DNA of 20,319 nt. Source: BOKV01 sp041742235 (GTDB taxonomy: Bacteria; Pseudomonadota; Alphaproteobacteria; Rhizobiales; Rhizobiaceae). Each line of letters starts with the position of its first letter. The first letter of the stretch is position 1. Below the pieces are notes generated by a model that was given only the letters and a program-made list of their open reading frames with translations, had not been told where the DNA came from and made no database searches. Shown piece by piece: positions 1 through 8,457 of this stretch. Position numbers and translations under genes: made by a program. The stretch spans positions 1 to 20,319 of the forward strand of contig JBGSJA010000043.1 of the NCBI GenBank assembly GCA_041742235.1, in the 5' to 3' direction.

Positions 1-21
1 CAAGTCGAGTTCGTTACGCAT
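1..21 (-). CDS. 5' end of a leftward gene, product undetermined
   Basis: The complementary strand has an ATG at 21-19 preceded at good spacing by a purine-rich GGGGAG (35-30 region), and seven open codons run off the window edge (Met-Arg-Asn-Glu-Leu-Asp-Leu). The strong ribosome binding site is the main evidence that this is a real start. Small heat-shock proteins of the IbpA/Hsp20 family in rhizobia often begin with a similar Met-Arg-x-x-x-Asp-Leu pattern, so that is a guess, but seven residues cannot establish it. The gene is divergent from the one at 310. Confidence 0.45.
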
Positions 22-309
22 TTTACTTTCTCCCCAACCCCCGCCAGACCCACTGTGCAGGGTGCTGGTTTCCTAGCATTTGCGTACCGACTGCACCGCC
101 CCAAGGAATTGGGGGGTGACCGCAATAAGTTGGGGTCCGGCTGCCCAAAATTCGCGCAAGCAACAGTTTTCAAATGCATTTTTGGAAGCAGGCACGCCGC
201 GCGAACATCCGGGGCGCATGCTCGCGAGCCCAAAGCCGTTCTTGATCCCGGTCAATGCCGGGTCCATGTTGGAATGGTTGACTGCCCGCAATTGGAATGG
301 AGAAAGACC
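22..309. other. divergent intergenic region
   Basis: This 288 bp stretch separates the leftward start at 21 from the rightward start at 310. I see no credible gene in it: open frames crossing it lack ribosome binding sites and look like chance readings. It holds a long hairpin at 94-118, a small palindrome at 171-180, and a 5 bp inverted repeat at 248-263 (CCCGG, 6-base loop, CCGGG). A possible rightward promoter, TTGATC (242-247), 17 bases, CATGTT (265-270), overlaps that inverted repeat; its -10 matches only 3 of 6 consensus bases. Confidence 0.5.
94..118. repeat. GC-rich hairpin in the leader of the leftward gene
   Basis: CACC, a bulged G, then CCCCAA (94-104) pairs with TTGGGGGGTG (109-118) around a GGAA loop, giving ten base pairs with one bulge. 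In the leftward transcript it would lie 73-97 bases upstream of the start codon at 21. CCCCAA recurs at 32-37, next to that gene's ribosome binding site, so the arm at 109-114 could pair with either copy. No T-tract follows in either direction, so it is not an obvious terminator. The structure is seen in the sequence; any regulatory role is inference. Confidence 0.4.
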
Positions 310-681
310 ATGGCACTCAAGCACGTCCGGCTCGAACTCGCGCGCGACAAGGACTACCCGCAAGGCAGCCAGCGCTGCGGGTATGAATTCAATGCCCCGC
401 TGGGCGAAGACAGCAAGCTCGACGCGAAAGCCTGGGACAAGCGCCGAAAGGAGTGCACGGTTACCCGGTTCTGGGAAGGCTCGAAACCGGAATACGGCCA
501 TCTGGTCCGCAAGCCCGGAGGATCCTGGGCTTTCCATTATGACGTCTTCGGCGACGAGGACGATGACGAGACCGGCTACAGGTTCGGCGACGAAAAATTC
601 GTGCCGGGCGAGTATGTCTCCATACGCGAGCATGACGACAAGATGCGCACCTTCAAGGTGGCATGGGTCAAGAACGTCTGA
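310..681 (+). CDS. conserved-looking hypothetical protein (123 aa)
   Basis: This is a soluble, acidic 123-residue protein without signal peptide or membrane helix. I do not recognise a named domain. The text is protein-like, with a central Pro-Gly-Gly-Ser-Trp-Ala-Phe-His-Tyr stretch, an Asp/Glu-rich run (about residues 77-83) and a Val-Pro-Gly-Glu-Tyr-Val-Ser-Ile-Arg-Glu segment near the end. It resembles, from memory, small hypothetical proteins of alphaproteobacteria. The ATG at 310 has GGAG at 299-302, seven bases upstream; the same frame is open back to 55 but has no ribosome binding site there. It lies 116 bp upstream of fabD in the same direction, so cotranscription is possible but not shown. 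Confidence 0.75.
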   Translation: MALKHVRLELARDKDYPQGSQRCGYEFNAPLGEDSKLDAKAWDKRRKECTVTRFWEGSKPEYGHLVRKPGGSWAFHYDVFGDEDDDETGYRFGDEKFVPGEYVSIREHDDKMRTFKVAWVKNV

Positions 682-702
682 ACCCTTGCCCGCCCGCGCC
701 AC

Positions 703-731
703 TTGACTTGCCCGTCATGAAGCCGCACTAA
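703..731 (+). promoter_or_regulatory. weak sigma-70-like promoter candidate for fabD
   Basis: TTGACT (703-708), inside the alphaproteobacterial-style CTTGACT, is followed 17 bases later by CACTAA (726-731). The -35 element is good and the -10 element is poor. It is the best candidate in the 116 bp before fabD; the remainder of that gap shows nothing else I can support. Confidence 0.3.
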
Positions 732-797
732 CGCGCCCGTTCCGGGCTTGGCGGCGGGCCGGGTCCGCACGTCGTTTGAACAGGCTCGGGTACTCAC

Positions 798-1739
798 ATG
801 GCTTTGGCGGCAACCTTCCCCGGTCAGGGCAGTCAACAGGTCGGCATGGGCAAGGCGCTCGCCGATGAATTTCCACAGGCCCGCGCCGTTCTCGACGAGG
901 TGGACGAGGCGCTGGGCGAAAAGCTTTCCGCAATCATTTGGGAAGGGCCCGAGGACCGGTTGACACTGACCGCGAATGCGCAACCGGCGCTGATGGCAGT
1001 ATCCGTCGCGGCACTGAGGGCCTTGGAGACACGCGGCTTCTCGCTCGCCAGCCACGCAAAATTCGTCGCCGGGCATTCCCTTGGCGAATACTCCGCCCTG
1101 TGCGCCGCAGGCTCCATCTCGCTGGCAGACACTGCCCGCCTGCTTCGCATTCGCGGCAACGCCATGCAGGCGGCCGTCGCTCCGGGCAAGGGCGCGATGG
1201 CGGCGATTATCGGACTCGACCATGGAGACGTCGAGGCCGCCTGCCGCGAGGCTGCCGGCGATGGCGTATGCCAGATCGCCAACGACAATGGCGGCGGCCA
1301 GTTGGTGATTTCCGGCTCGAAGGAAGCGGTAGACCGGGCCTGCGAACTCCTCAAGGAACGCGGAGCCAAGCGCGCAATACTGCTGCCCGTTTCCGCGCCC
1401 TTCCATTCTGCATTGATGGCCCCCGCCGCCGAGGCGATGCGCGAGGCCCTGGCCAGGGTTGAAATCAAATCCCCCGCCGTTCCGCTCGTCGCGAACGTAC
1501 TGGCCCGTCCCGTCACTTCCCCGGACGAAATCCGCGCCCGGTTGGTCGAGCAGGTCACCGGCCAGGTCCGCTGGCGCGAAAGCGTCGAATACATGGCGGC
1601 GCAAGGCGTGACCCGGCAATTGGAGCTTGGTTCGGGCAAGGTGCTTTCCGGTCTCGTCAAGCGTATCGCAAAGGATATCGCGGCATTATCCTGCGGAACG
1701 CCGGCCGACATTGACGCGGTGATGGCCGCGATCGCCTGA
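798..1739 (+). CDS. fabD: malonyl-CoA:ACP transacylase FabD
   Basis: FabD moves the malonyl group from CoA to holo-acyl carrier protein, supplying the extender unit for type II fatty acid synthesis in the cytoplasm. The 313-residue length is normal. The N-terminal Phe-Pro-Gly-Gln-Gly-Ser motif (7-12), the nucleophile elbow Gly-His-Ser-Leu-Gly with Ser94, the substrate-binding Arg119 in Arg-Gly-Asn-Ala-Met-Gln, and catalytic His203 in Pro-Phe-His-Ser are all present and correspond to Ser92, Arg117 and His201 of the E. coli enzyme. The ATG at 798 starts the protein at the expected position, though its ribosome binding site is weak. fabG follows after 28 bp, consistent with an operon. Confidence 0.97.
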   Translation: MALAATFPGQGSQQVGMGKALADEFPQARAVLDEVDEALGEKLSAIIWEGPEDRLTLTANAQPALMAVSVAALRALETRGFSLASHAKFVAGHSLGEYSALCAAGSISLADTARLLRIRGNAMQAAVAPGKGAMAAIIGLDHGDVEAACREAAGDGVCQIANDNGGGQLVISGSKEAVDRACELLKERGAKRAILLPVSAPFHSALMAPAAEAMREALARVEIKSPAVPLVANVLARPVTSPDEIRARLVEQVTGQVRWRESVEYMAAQGVTRQLELGSGKVLSGLVKRIAKDIAALSCGTPADIDAVMAAIA

Positions 1740-1767
1740 ACCAGCGCACAACCCACGGAGCTTTACG

Positions 1768-2505
1768 ATGTTTGACCTGACGGGCAAGAAGGCCCTTGTA
1801 ACCGGCGCAACCGGCGGCATCGGCGAGGAAATCGCCCGCGCCCTTCATGCCTGCGGGGCGACCGTCGGCATTCACGGAACGCGCGAGGAAAAGCTGAAGG
1901 AACTCGCCGACAGCCTCGGCGATCGCGTGATGATTTTTCCCGCCAACCTGTCCGACCGTGAGGCGGTCAAGGCGCTGGGCGAGAAGGCCGAGGCCGAAAT
2001 GGGCGGCGTCGACATTCTCGTCAACAATGCCGGGATCACCAGGGACGGCCTGTTCGTGCGCATGTCCGACAAGGACTGGGACGATGTGATCGAGGTGAAC
2101 CTCACCTCCGTGTTCCGCCTGACGCGCGAACTCGCCTATCCGATGATGCGGCGCAAGGGCGGACGCATCATCAACATCACCTCCATCGTCGGCGTGACCG
2201 GCAATCCGGGACAGGCGAACTACTGTGCCTCCAAGGCCGGCATGATCGGCTTCAGCAAGAGTCTTGCGCAGGAGATCGCCTCGCGCAACGTCACGGTCAA
2301 CTGCGTCGCGCCCGGCTTCATCGCCTCGGCAATGACCGACAAGCTCAACGACAAGCAGAAGGACGCGATCATGTCCGCCATTCCCATGCGGCGCATGGGC
2401 AACGGGGGCGAGATTGCCGCGGCTGTCGTTTTCCTTGCCAGCAACGAGGCGGCATACGTCACCGGCCAGACCATTCATGTCAATGGCGGCATGGCGATGA
2501 TCTGA
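1768..2505 (+). CDS. fabG: 3-oxoacyl-[ACP] reductase FabG
   Basis: FabG performs the first, NADPH-dependent reduction of the fatty acid elongation cycle. The 245-residue protein is a classical short-chain dehydrogenase. It has the cofactor motif Thr-Gly-Ala-Thr-Gly-Gly-Ile-Gly (12-19), Asn-Asn-Ala-Gly (86-89), and the catalytic tetrad Asn111, Ser139, Tyr152 and Lys156, with the usual C-terminal Val-Thr-Gly-Gln-Thr-Ile-His-Val-Asn-Gly-Gly. GGAG at 1757-1760 sits seven bases before the ATG. Its position directly after fabD identifies it as the housekeeping FabG rather than another short-chain dehydrogenase. Confidence 0.97.
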   Translation: MFDLTGKKALVTGATGGIGEEIARALHACGATVGIHGTREEKLKELADSLGDRVMIFPANLSDREAVKALGEKAEAEMGGVDILVNNAGITRDGLFVRMSDKDWDDVIEVNLTSVFRLTRELAYPMMRRKGGRIINITSIVGVTGNPGQANYCASKAGMIGFSKSLAQEIASRNVTVNCVAPGFIASAMTDKLNDKQKDAIMSAIPMRRMGNGGEIAAAVVFLASNEAAYVTGQTIHVNGGMAMI

Positions 2506-2516
2506 CGGCCCGGCCC

Positions 2517-3698
2517 GTGGCCCCGGGGGGAACAACCGCCCTGCGCACCGCGCTAGCCGGGCTTTTCATCATGGCCTGCGTCATGGGTATCGGGCGGTTC
2601 GTCTACACGCCCATCCTGCCGTCGATGATCGCCGGCGGCGCGCTCGGCGTTAGTGAAGCAGGGCTGGTGGCGGGCGCCAATTTCCTGGGCTATCTGGTTG
2701 GTGCGCTGGGAGCATCCTTTTTCGCATTCCAGCAGCGCCCGCGCGTGTGGATGATGGCTGGCGTCGTCCTGAGCCTCGCGACGACGGCTGCCATGTCGAT
2801 CGATGCGGGCCTCGCGGTGATGGCGGCGGTTCGCTTCCTCTCGGGCGTTGCAAGCGCCTATGGCATGATCTTCATCACCGCGCTGGTCATGACGCGCCTT
2901 GCGGCCGACCGCCGTCCTGAACTCATCGCCTTCCATTTTGGCGGCGTTGGAATCGGCATAGCAGCTTCCGCCCTTGTGGTTGCACGGCTGGCGGAAGCGG
3001 GCGCCGGCTGGCAGGCGCAATGGTTGGGGACGGCGGTTTTGGCGGGCGCCGCCGCTGCCGTTGCAGTCCTTTTGCTTCCCCCGCGCGACCCGGTGCTGGC
3101 CGGCGCAGCGAGCGACGGCGCCAAGGAGGACCGGTTCGGACTGCCACTTGTCATCCTGACGGTCGGCTATGGCCTTTTCGGTTTTGGCTATGTCATCACT
3201 GCGACCTTCATCAACGCCATGGCGAAATCCGTGCCGCAATTGCAGCCGGTAGAGCCCTGGGTATGGATGGTCGTCGGGCTTTCCGGCCTGCCCTCGCTGG
3301 TGCTTTGGAACCGGCTGGCGCGGAGCACCGGGCTTTTGCCCGCCTACACGCTCGCCTGCCTCGTTGAGGCGTTCGGCGTGATGCTTTCGGTCCTCGTGCA
3401 GACGCCTGTGGCGCTGATCGTCTCCGCGATCACGCTCGGCGGCACATTCATGGCGCTTTCGGCCCTGGGATTCCGGCTTGCCCGGACCATGCAAGGCGGC
3501 AGCCAGGGCCGCGCCATTGCCCTTATGACGGCTGCATTCGGCGTGGGACAGACTGCCGGCCCCGTAGCGGCCGGCTTCCTCTATGACCGGTCCGGTGATC
3601 TCTACGCCGCCTCGATGCTGGCAGGCGCGTCGCTGGTGCTGGCCGCGGGCCTCACCATCGTCTCCGGACTTGTGGAAAGGGCGCGGAAATCTGCGTGA
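2517..3698 (+). CDS. MFS transporter, YbfB/YjiJ-like
   Basis: This 393-residue protein is almost entirely hydrophobic, with about twelve predicted membrane helices in the 6+6 arrangement of the major facilitator superfamily. The start of helix 1 carries Gly-Ile-Gly-Arg-Phe-Val-Tyr-Thr-Pro-Ile-Leu-Pro, which I associate with the YbfB/YjiJ group of MFS proteins. The substrate is unknown. I chose the GTG at 2517 because helix 1 begins around residue 10; no good ribosome binding site precedes it, and an ATG at 2571 would cut into helix 1. It starts 11 bp after the fabG stop codon, so it is probably translated from the fabDG message. A transporter between fabG and acpP is not the usual arrangement, in which acpP follows fabG. 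Confidence 0.88.
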   Translation: MAPGGTTALRTALAGLFIMACVMGIGRFVYTPILPSMIAGGALGVSEAGLVAGANFLGYLVGALGASFFAFQQRPRVWMMAGVVLSLATTAAMSIDAGLAVMAAVRFLSGVASAYGMIFITALVMTRLAADRRPELIAFHFGGVGIGIAASALVVARLAEAGAGWQAQWLGTAVLAGAAAAVAVLLLPPRDPVLAGAASDGAKEDRFGLPLVILTVGYGLFGFGYVITATFINAMAKSVPQLQPVEPWVWMVVGLSGLPSLVLWNRLARSTGLLPAYTLACLVEAFGVMLSVLVQTPVALIVSAITLGGTFMALSALGFRLARTMQGGSQGRAIALMTAAFGVGQTAGPVAAGFLYDRSGDLYAASMLAGASLVLAAGLTIVSGLVERARKSA

Positions 3699-3766
3699 TT
3701 TGACCGGGAAATCCCGCCGTTTGCCCCAAATCGCCGCCTGTCGGCCCATCCCTTTCACAGGCATGC

Positions 3767-3795
3767 TTGATCTTCGCACGAGGGGCGGTTAACAG
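3767..3795 (+). promoter_or_regulatory. possible acpP promoter
   Basis: In the 140 bp between the transporter and acpP, TTGATC (3767-3772) is followed after 17 bases by TAACAG (3790-3795). Both hexamers are partial matches. A separate promoter here would let acpP, usually among the most highly expressed genes, be transcribed independently of the upstream genes. Confidence 0.33.
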
Positions 3796-3838
3796 AGGCT
3801 CCGAAAACTATGCTTCAAACACAGCCAAGGACCGCCAG

Positions 3839-4075
3839 ATGAGCGACATTGCCGAACGCATCAAGAAAATTGTCATCGAGCATCTCGATGTCGAAGCTGA
3901 CAAGGTCACGGAAAACGCAAGCTTCATCGACGACCTCGGTGCCGATTCGCTCGACAACGTCGAACTCGTGATGGCGTTCGAGGAAGAATTCGGCGTGGAA
4001 ATCCCCGACGATGCGGCGGAGCACATCCAGACGGTGGGCGACGCCATAAAGTTCGTCGAAAAGGCCACCGCCTGA
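3839..4075 (+). CDS. acpP: acyl carrier protein AcpP
   Basis: AcpP carries growing acyl chains on a phosphopantetheine arm during fatty acid and lipid A synthesis. The 78-residue, strongly acidic protein has the expected size and the attachment motif Gly-Ala-Asp-Ser-Leu with Ser37. The four-helix ACP pattern ends with Ile-Lys-Phe-Val-Glu. AAGGA at 3827-3831, seven bases before the ATG, fixes the start; the frame is open 24 codons further upstream but without a second start signal. A strong terminator follows 57 bp after the stop codon, so the acpP message probably ends before fabF. Confidence 0.98.
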   Translation: MSDIAERIKKIVIEHLDVEADKVTENASFIDDLGADSLDNVELVMAFEEEFGVEIPDDAAEHIQTVGDAIKFVEKATA

Positions 4076-4121
4076 CCCTCAAGGCGCTTCGCTGCCTTCA
4101 AGGGCACTGTTTCCTTGTGCG

Positions 4122-4162
4122 AAAGACAAGACAGGCGGTCGAAAGGCCGCCTTTTTGTCTTT
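4122..4162 (+). terminator. rho-independent terminator after acpP
   Basis: An eight-pair stem, AGGCGGTC (4133-4140) with GGCCGCCT (4145-4152), closes on a GAAA tetraloop and is followed by a T-run to 4156. The flanks AAAGACAA (4122-4129) and TTGTCTTT (4155-4162) are also complementary, extending the structure. This is the clearest terminator in the window. A smaller inverted repeat, AAGGC with GCCTT, lies just upstream around 4081-4099. Confidence 0.9.
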
Positions 4163-4229
4163 ATAGGGCATAGTCGGGCGGTTCTTGCTGCCGGCCAAGC
4201 TGCAATCGATCGATCAGGATACTCTGCGC

Positions 4230-5486
4230 ATGAGAAGAGTTGTTGTCACCGGCCTCGGCATGGTCTCTCCGCTCGCCTGTGGTGTGGATGATACCTGGAA
4301 GCTGCTGCTTTCGGGCAAGAGCGCTGCGGCGCGCATCACCCAGTTCGAGGTCGAGGACCTTCCGGCGAAGATCGCCTGTTCCATTCCGCTCGGCGACGGC
4401 AGCAACGGCACGTTCAACGCCGACGACTGGATGGAGCCGAAGGAGCAGCGCAAGGTCGATCCCTTCATCATCTACGCCATGGCCGCATCGAAACAGGCGC
4501 TGGACGATGCCGGTTGGCATCCGCAAACCCACGAGGACCAGTGCGCCACCGGTACGATGATCGGCTCCGGCATTGGCGGCATCGCCGGCATAGCCGAGAC
4601 GGCGCTGGTATTGCAGGAGCGCGGCCCGCGCCGCGTTTCCCCGTTTTTCATTCCCGGCCGCCTGATCAATCTGGCCTCGGGACAGGTCTCGATCCGTTTC
4701 GGGCTCAAGGGGCCGAACCATTCGGTCGTCACGGCCTGCTCCACCGGCGCTCACGCCATTGGCGATGCCTCGCGTTTGATCATGCTTGGCGATGCCGACG
4801 TGATGGTCGCCGGCGGCACGGAGTCGCCGATTTCGCGCATTTCCATGGCGGGGTTTGCCGCATGCAAGGCTCTTTCCACCGACTTCAACGACGAACCGAC
4901 GCGCGCATCGCGCCCCTATGACCGCGACCGCGACGGCTTCGTCATGGGCGAGGGCGCCGGCATCGTGGTTCTGGAAGAGTACGAACATGCCAAGGCCCGC
5001 GGCGCGAAAATCTATGCCGAAATCGTCGGCTACGGGCTCTCGGGCGATGCCTATCACATTACCGCGCCGGCCGAAGATGGCGACGGCGCGTTCCGCTGCA
5101 TGCAGATGGCGATGAAGCGCGCCGGCATCCAGCCAGGCGACATCGATTACGTCAATGCGCATGGCACATCGACCATGGCCGACACGATCGAACTGGGAGC
5201 GGTGGAGCGCGTGCTGGGCAATGCCGCCGCGACAGCCTCGATGTCTTCGACCAAATCGTCGATCGGTCATTTGCTTGGCGCGGCCGGCGCGGTTGAGGCG
5301 ATCTTCTGCATCCTCGCCATACGCGACCAGATCGTGCCGCCGACCATCAATCTCGACAATCCCGAGCGGGAAACAGCCATAGATCTGGTGCCGCACACGG
5401 CAAGGAAGCGCAAAGTGGAGGTCGCCCTGTCGAATTCTTTCGGATTCGGCGGCACAAACGCATCGCTCGTCATGCGGTCAGTATAG
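4230..5486 (+). CDS. fabF: 3-oxoacyl-[ACP] synthase II FabF
   Basis: FabF is the elongating condensing enzyme, joining malonyl-ACP to an acyl chain with loss of CO2. The 418-residue thiolase-fold protein begins Met-Arg-Arg-Val-Val-Val-Thr-Gly. The catalytic triad is visible: Cys170 in Thr-Ala-Cys-Ser-Thr-Gly, His311 in Asn-Ala-His-Gly-Thr-Ser-Thr, and His347 in Lys-Ser-Ser-Ile-Gly-His, with Lys342 in the same motif. The C-terminal Asn-Ser-Phe-Gly-Phe-Gly-Gly-Thr-Asn motif is intact. The frame is open 15 codons upstream of 4230, but the family start and AGGA at 4216-4219 favour 4230. The terminator at 4122-4162 implies its own promoter, which I could not locate with confidence. Confidence 0.96.
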   Translation: MRRVVVTGLGMVSPLACGVDDTWKLLLSGKSAAARITQFEVEDLPAKIACSIPLGDGSNGTFNADDWMEPKEQRKVDPFIIYAMAASKQALDDAGWHPQTHEDQCATGTMIGSGIGGIAGIAETALVLQERGPRRVSPFFIPGRLINLASGQVSIRFGLKGPNHSVVTACSTGAHAIGDASRLIMLGDADVMVAGGTESPISRISMAGFAACKALSTDFNDEPTRASRPYDRDRDGFVMGEGAGIVVLEEYEHAKARGAKIYAEIVGYGLSGDAYHITAPAEDGDGAFRCMQMAMKRAGIQPGDIDYVNAHGTSTMADTIELGAVERVLGNAAATASMSSTKSSIGHLLGAAGAVEAIFCILAIRDQIVPPTINLDNPERETAIDLVPHTARKRKVEVALSNSFGFGGTNASLVMRSV

Positions 5487-5619
5487 TATTCAACAAAAGG
5501 CGTTTGCGCCGATTCGCAGCTCCGCCGCGCCACAATCTGGCCCGGATGAGCCATAGAGTAACGCTTCGCAGGCCCTGGGGCATGTTCGATGGCGCAATTT
5601 GGCAGCGGGCACCGTTTGG

Positions 5620-6834
5620 ATGAGTGACACGCAACAGACCGACCAGCCGGGCATGGTACGCGACAGGCCGCGCGAGCCTGTGAACCGTCCGCGTTCGCCG
5701 CAGGAGGCCTTGAAGCCGGCCGATCCGCCGCCGCCACCGAAACGCTCCCGCCAAGCCCGCAACGGGCTGGTCGTATTCTTCAATTTCCTGATGACCTTGC
5801 TCGTGGTCGGCACGCTCGGCCTGTTCGCCGCCTTCTACTTTGGCAAGCTCCGGTTCGAGGAAACAGGTCCGCTGCAAACGGCGCGCACCGTCGTCGTCAA
5901 GGAAGGGTCAAGCCTCGCACGCATCGCCGAACAACTCGAGGCTGCCGGCGTCATCGACAACGAGTTGCTGTTTCGCCTCGGCGTTCGCGGTTATGGCGCG
6001 GCGGGCGACCTCAAGCCCGGGGAATATGCCTTCACGCCGGGCATGAGCATGTTCGACGTGATGGAAGCCATCCGCACCGGCAAGGGCATCCTCTACAAGA
6101 TCACCTTCCCGGAAGGCCTGACCAGCTACCAGATTGTCCAGCGGTTGAAGGACGATCCGGTTCTTGCGGGCGATCTGCCTGCCGAAGTTCCGGCGGAAGG
6201 TACGCTACTGCCGGACACATATGCATACCAGCGTGGAGCCACCCGTGCTGAAATCCTTGATCTCATGCGGCGCGCGCAAGAAAGGCTCGTGGCGGAAACC
6301 TGGCGCGAGCGGATCGACGGCCTGCCGCTGAAGACGCCGGAAGAAATGGTCACACTCGCCTCCATCGTCGAGAAGGAGACGGGCCGGGCTGACGAAAGGC
6401 CGCGCGTTGCCGCGGTGTTCATCAACCGGCTCAACCAGGGCATGCGCCTGCAGTCGGATCCGACAATTCTTTACGGGATATTCGGCGGCGCGGGACGTCC
6501 GGCAGACAGGGCCATCACACGCACGGACATCGACACGCCAACGCCCTACAACACCTATACCATCGACGGCCTTCCGCCGGGGCCGATTGCCAATCCGGGC
6601 CGTGCGGCGCTCGAAGCCGTGTCCAATCCTTCGCGCACCAAGGAACTCTATTTCGTCGCCGACGGCACGGGCGGACACGTGTTTGCCGAAACGCTCGATG
6701 AACACAACGACAACGTCAAGCGCTGGCGTGAAATCGAGAAGCGGCTGCGCGAGCAGCAGGAAAAGATTGCCGCCGAAAAGCCCGCCAACGGCGCTGCAGA
6801 CCCGGCGGCTGCCAAGCCGCAGGTCCGGCAGTGA
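5620..6834 (+). CDS. mltG: endolytic murein transglycosylase MltG
   Basis: MltG cleaves nascent glycan strands in the periplasm and is thought to set strand length. The 404-residue protein has a Pro/Arg-rich cytoplasmic N-terminus, one membrane helix at about 49-73 with the rest periplasmic, a LysM-like region with Leu-Lys-Pro-Gly-Glu-Tyr, and the YceG core with Leu-Pro-Asp-Thr-Tyr and the catalytic-site motif Ile-Val-Glu-Lys-Glu-Thr (249-254). The Pro-Tyr-Asn-Thr-Tyr and Gly-Leu-Pro-Pro-Gly-Pro-Ile motifs are intact. I chose the ATG at 5620 over a TTG at 5599 because the protein then starts Met-Ser-Asp, as I recall for rhizobial homologues. Neither start has a strong ribosome binding site. 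Its alanine/lysine-rich tail ends 19 bp before yicC. Confidence 0.95.
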   Translation: MSDTQQTDQPGMVRDRPREPVNRPRSPQEALKPADPPPPPKRSRQARNGLVVFFNFLMTLLVVGTLGLFAAFYFGKLRFEETGPLQTARTVVVKEGSSLARIAEQLEAAGVIDNELLFRLGVRGYGAAGDLKPGEYAFTPGMSMFDVMEAIRTGKGILYKITFPEGLTSYQIVQRLKDDPVLAGDLPAEVPAEGTLLPDTYAYQRGATRAEILDLMRRAQERLVAETWRERIDGLPLKTPEEMVTLASIVEKETGRADERPRVAAVFINRLNQGMRLQSDPTILYGIFGGAGRPADRAITRTDIDTPTPYNTYTIDGLPPGPIANPGRAALEAVSNPSRTKELYFVADGTGGHVFAETLDEHNDNVKRWREIEKRLREQQEKIAAEKPANGAADPAAAKPQVRQ

Positions 6835-6853
6835 GGCGGAAGGCGGCGCTCCG

Positions 6854-7753
6854 ATGAGCCTGCAAAGCATGACGGGCTTTGCACGCACCGAGGGCCGCGC
6901 CGAATGCGGGGCAGCTTCGGGCAAATGGATTTGGGAATTGCGCTCCGTCAATTCCAAGGGGCTGGAAATCCGCTTTCGCCTGCCTGCGGGCCTTGAGGGC
7001 GGCGAGAGCGATTATCGCCGCGCCATCGGGGCCAGGCTGACGCGCGGCAATGTCCAGGCGAGCCTCCAGTTCGAGCGTGACGCCGGCGCGTCCGTACCGG
7101 TCGTGAACCAGGCAGCGCTGGAAGCGGTGCTTTCGGCAATTGCGCGCATCGGCAGGGAGTTGGGATCGCCCCCGCCGGCGGCAGAAGCGATCCTGCAGAT
7201 TCGCGGCGTGATGGAACCGGGCGAAGGCGAGATCGGGCAGGAAGAAATCGACACGCGCAATGCCGCGATCCTGAACGGCCTCGAAGTGGCTGCCGCAGCC
7301 CTTGCGCAGGTGCGTGCGAGCGAGGGCGCCGCCGTTGCCAACGTGCTGCTTGGCCAGGTTCGCGCGATTTCAGGGCTCGTGGAAAAGGTCGAGGCCGATC
7401 CCTCCCGCAGCCCGGAGGCCATCCGCGAAAGGTTGCGCGCGCAACTTGCAGTCCTCCTTTCCGAACCTTCGGCGATCGATCCGCAGCGTCTGCACCAGGA
7501 AGCTGCGATCCTCGCCACCAAGGCAGACCTTCGCGAGGAAATCGACCGCCTTCATGCCCATGTTGAAGCGGCGAAGGCATTGCTCACCGGACCGGGGCCA
7601 GCCGGGCGAAAGCTCGATTTCCTCGCGCAGGAATTCAATCGCGAGTGCAACACGATCTGCTCGAAATCGAATGCAGCCTCTGTAACCGCGTGCGGACTGG
7701 AGATGAAAGTGCTAATCGACCAGTTCCGCGAGCAGGTGCAGAACATCGAATAG
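6854..7753 (+). CDS. yicC: YicC-family endoribonuclease
   Basis: The 299-residue protein has the two parts of the YicC family: an N-terminal domain starting Met-Ser-Leu-Gln-Ser-Met-Thr-Gly-Phe-Ala-Arg and a C-terminal DUF1732-type domain with Glu-Phe-Asn-Arg-Glu-Cys-Asn-Thr-Ile-Cys-Ser-Lys-Ser. E. coli YicC has been described as an endoribonuclease acting on small RNA; applying that here is by family. The middle is rich in Ala, Glu and Leu and probably helical. GGAAGG about ten bases before the ATG at 6854 supports the start. It lies 19 bp after mltG and 9 bp before gmk, so the three are likely cotranscribed. Confidence 0.94.
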   Translation: MSLQSMTGFARTEGRAECGAASGKWIWELRSVNSKGLEIRFRLPAGLEGGESDYRRAIGARLTRGNVQASLQFERDAGASVPVVNQAALEAVLSAIARIGRELGSPPPAAEAILQIRGVMEPGEGEIGQEEIDTRNAAILNGLEVAAAALAQVRASEGAAVANVLLGQVRAISGLVEKVEADPSRSPEAIRERLRAQLAVLLSEPSAIDPQRLHQEAAILATKADLREEIDRLHAHVEAAKALLTGPGPAGRKLDFLAQEFNRECNTICSKSNAASVTACGLEMKVLIDQFREQVQNIE

Positions 7754-7762
7754 GGGCAGGGC

Positions 7763-8407
<645 letters not shown>

Positions 8408-8416
<9 letters not shown>

Positions 8417-8435
8417 GCTGGAACTTCGCTAAAGT
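8408..8435 (+). promoter_or_regulatory. candidate promoter of the small membrane protein locus
   Basis: TTGAAA (8408-8413), overlapping the end of gmk, is followed after 16 bases by TAAAGT (8430-8435), matching five and four of six consensus bases. It is correctly placed for the start at 8458 and would allow the small-membrane-protein pair to be transcribed apart from gmk. Confidence 0.4.
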
Positions 8436-8457
8436 AGCAGTATGGCCGGGGGGCGCA

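Noticed and set aside
120..165. RpoH-type heat-shock promoter on the minus strand (CTTGCG ... CCCCAA)
   Set aside because: The spacer is 19 bases, longer than the usual range for such promoters, and the downstream gene identity is unknown.
55..309. Upstream extension of the hypothetical protein at 310
   Set aside because: The frame is open to 55 but has no ribosome binding site there and its text is unlike the rest; GGAG at 299-302 supports 310.
3705..3716. Terminator after the MFS gene
   Set aside because: CGGG-AAAT-CCCG is only a four-pair stem without a T-tract.
8420..8446. GGAAC as a second EcfG promoter before 8458
   Set aside because: GGAAC at 8420-8424 is not followed by CGTT at 16-17 bases.
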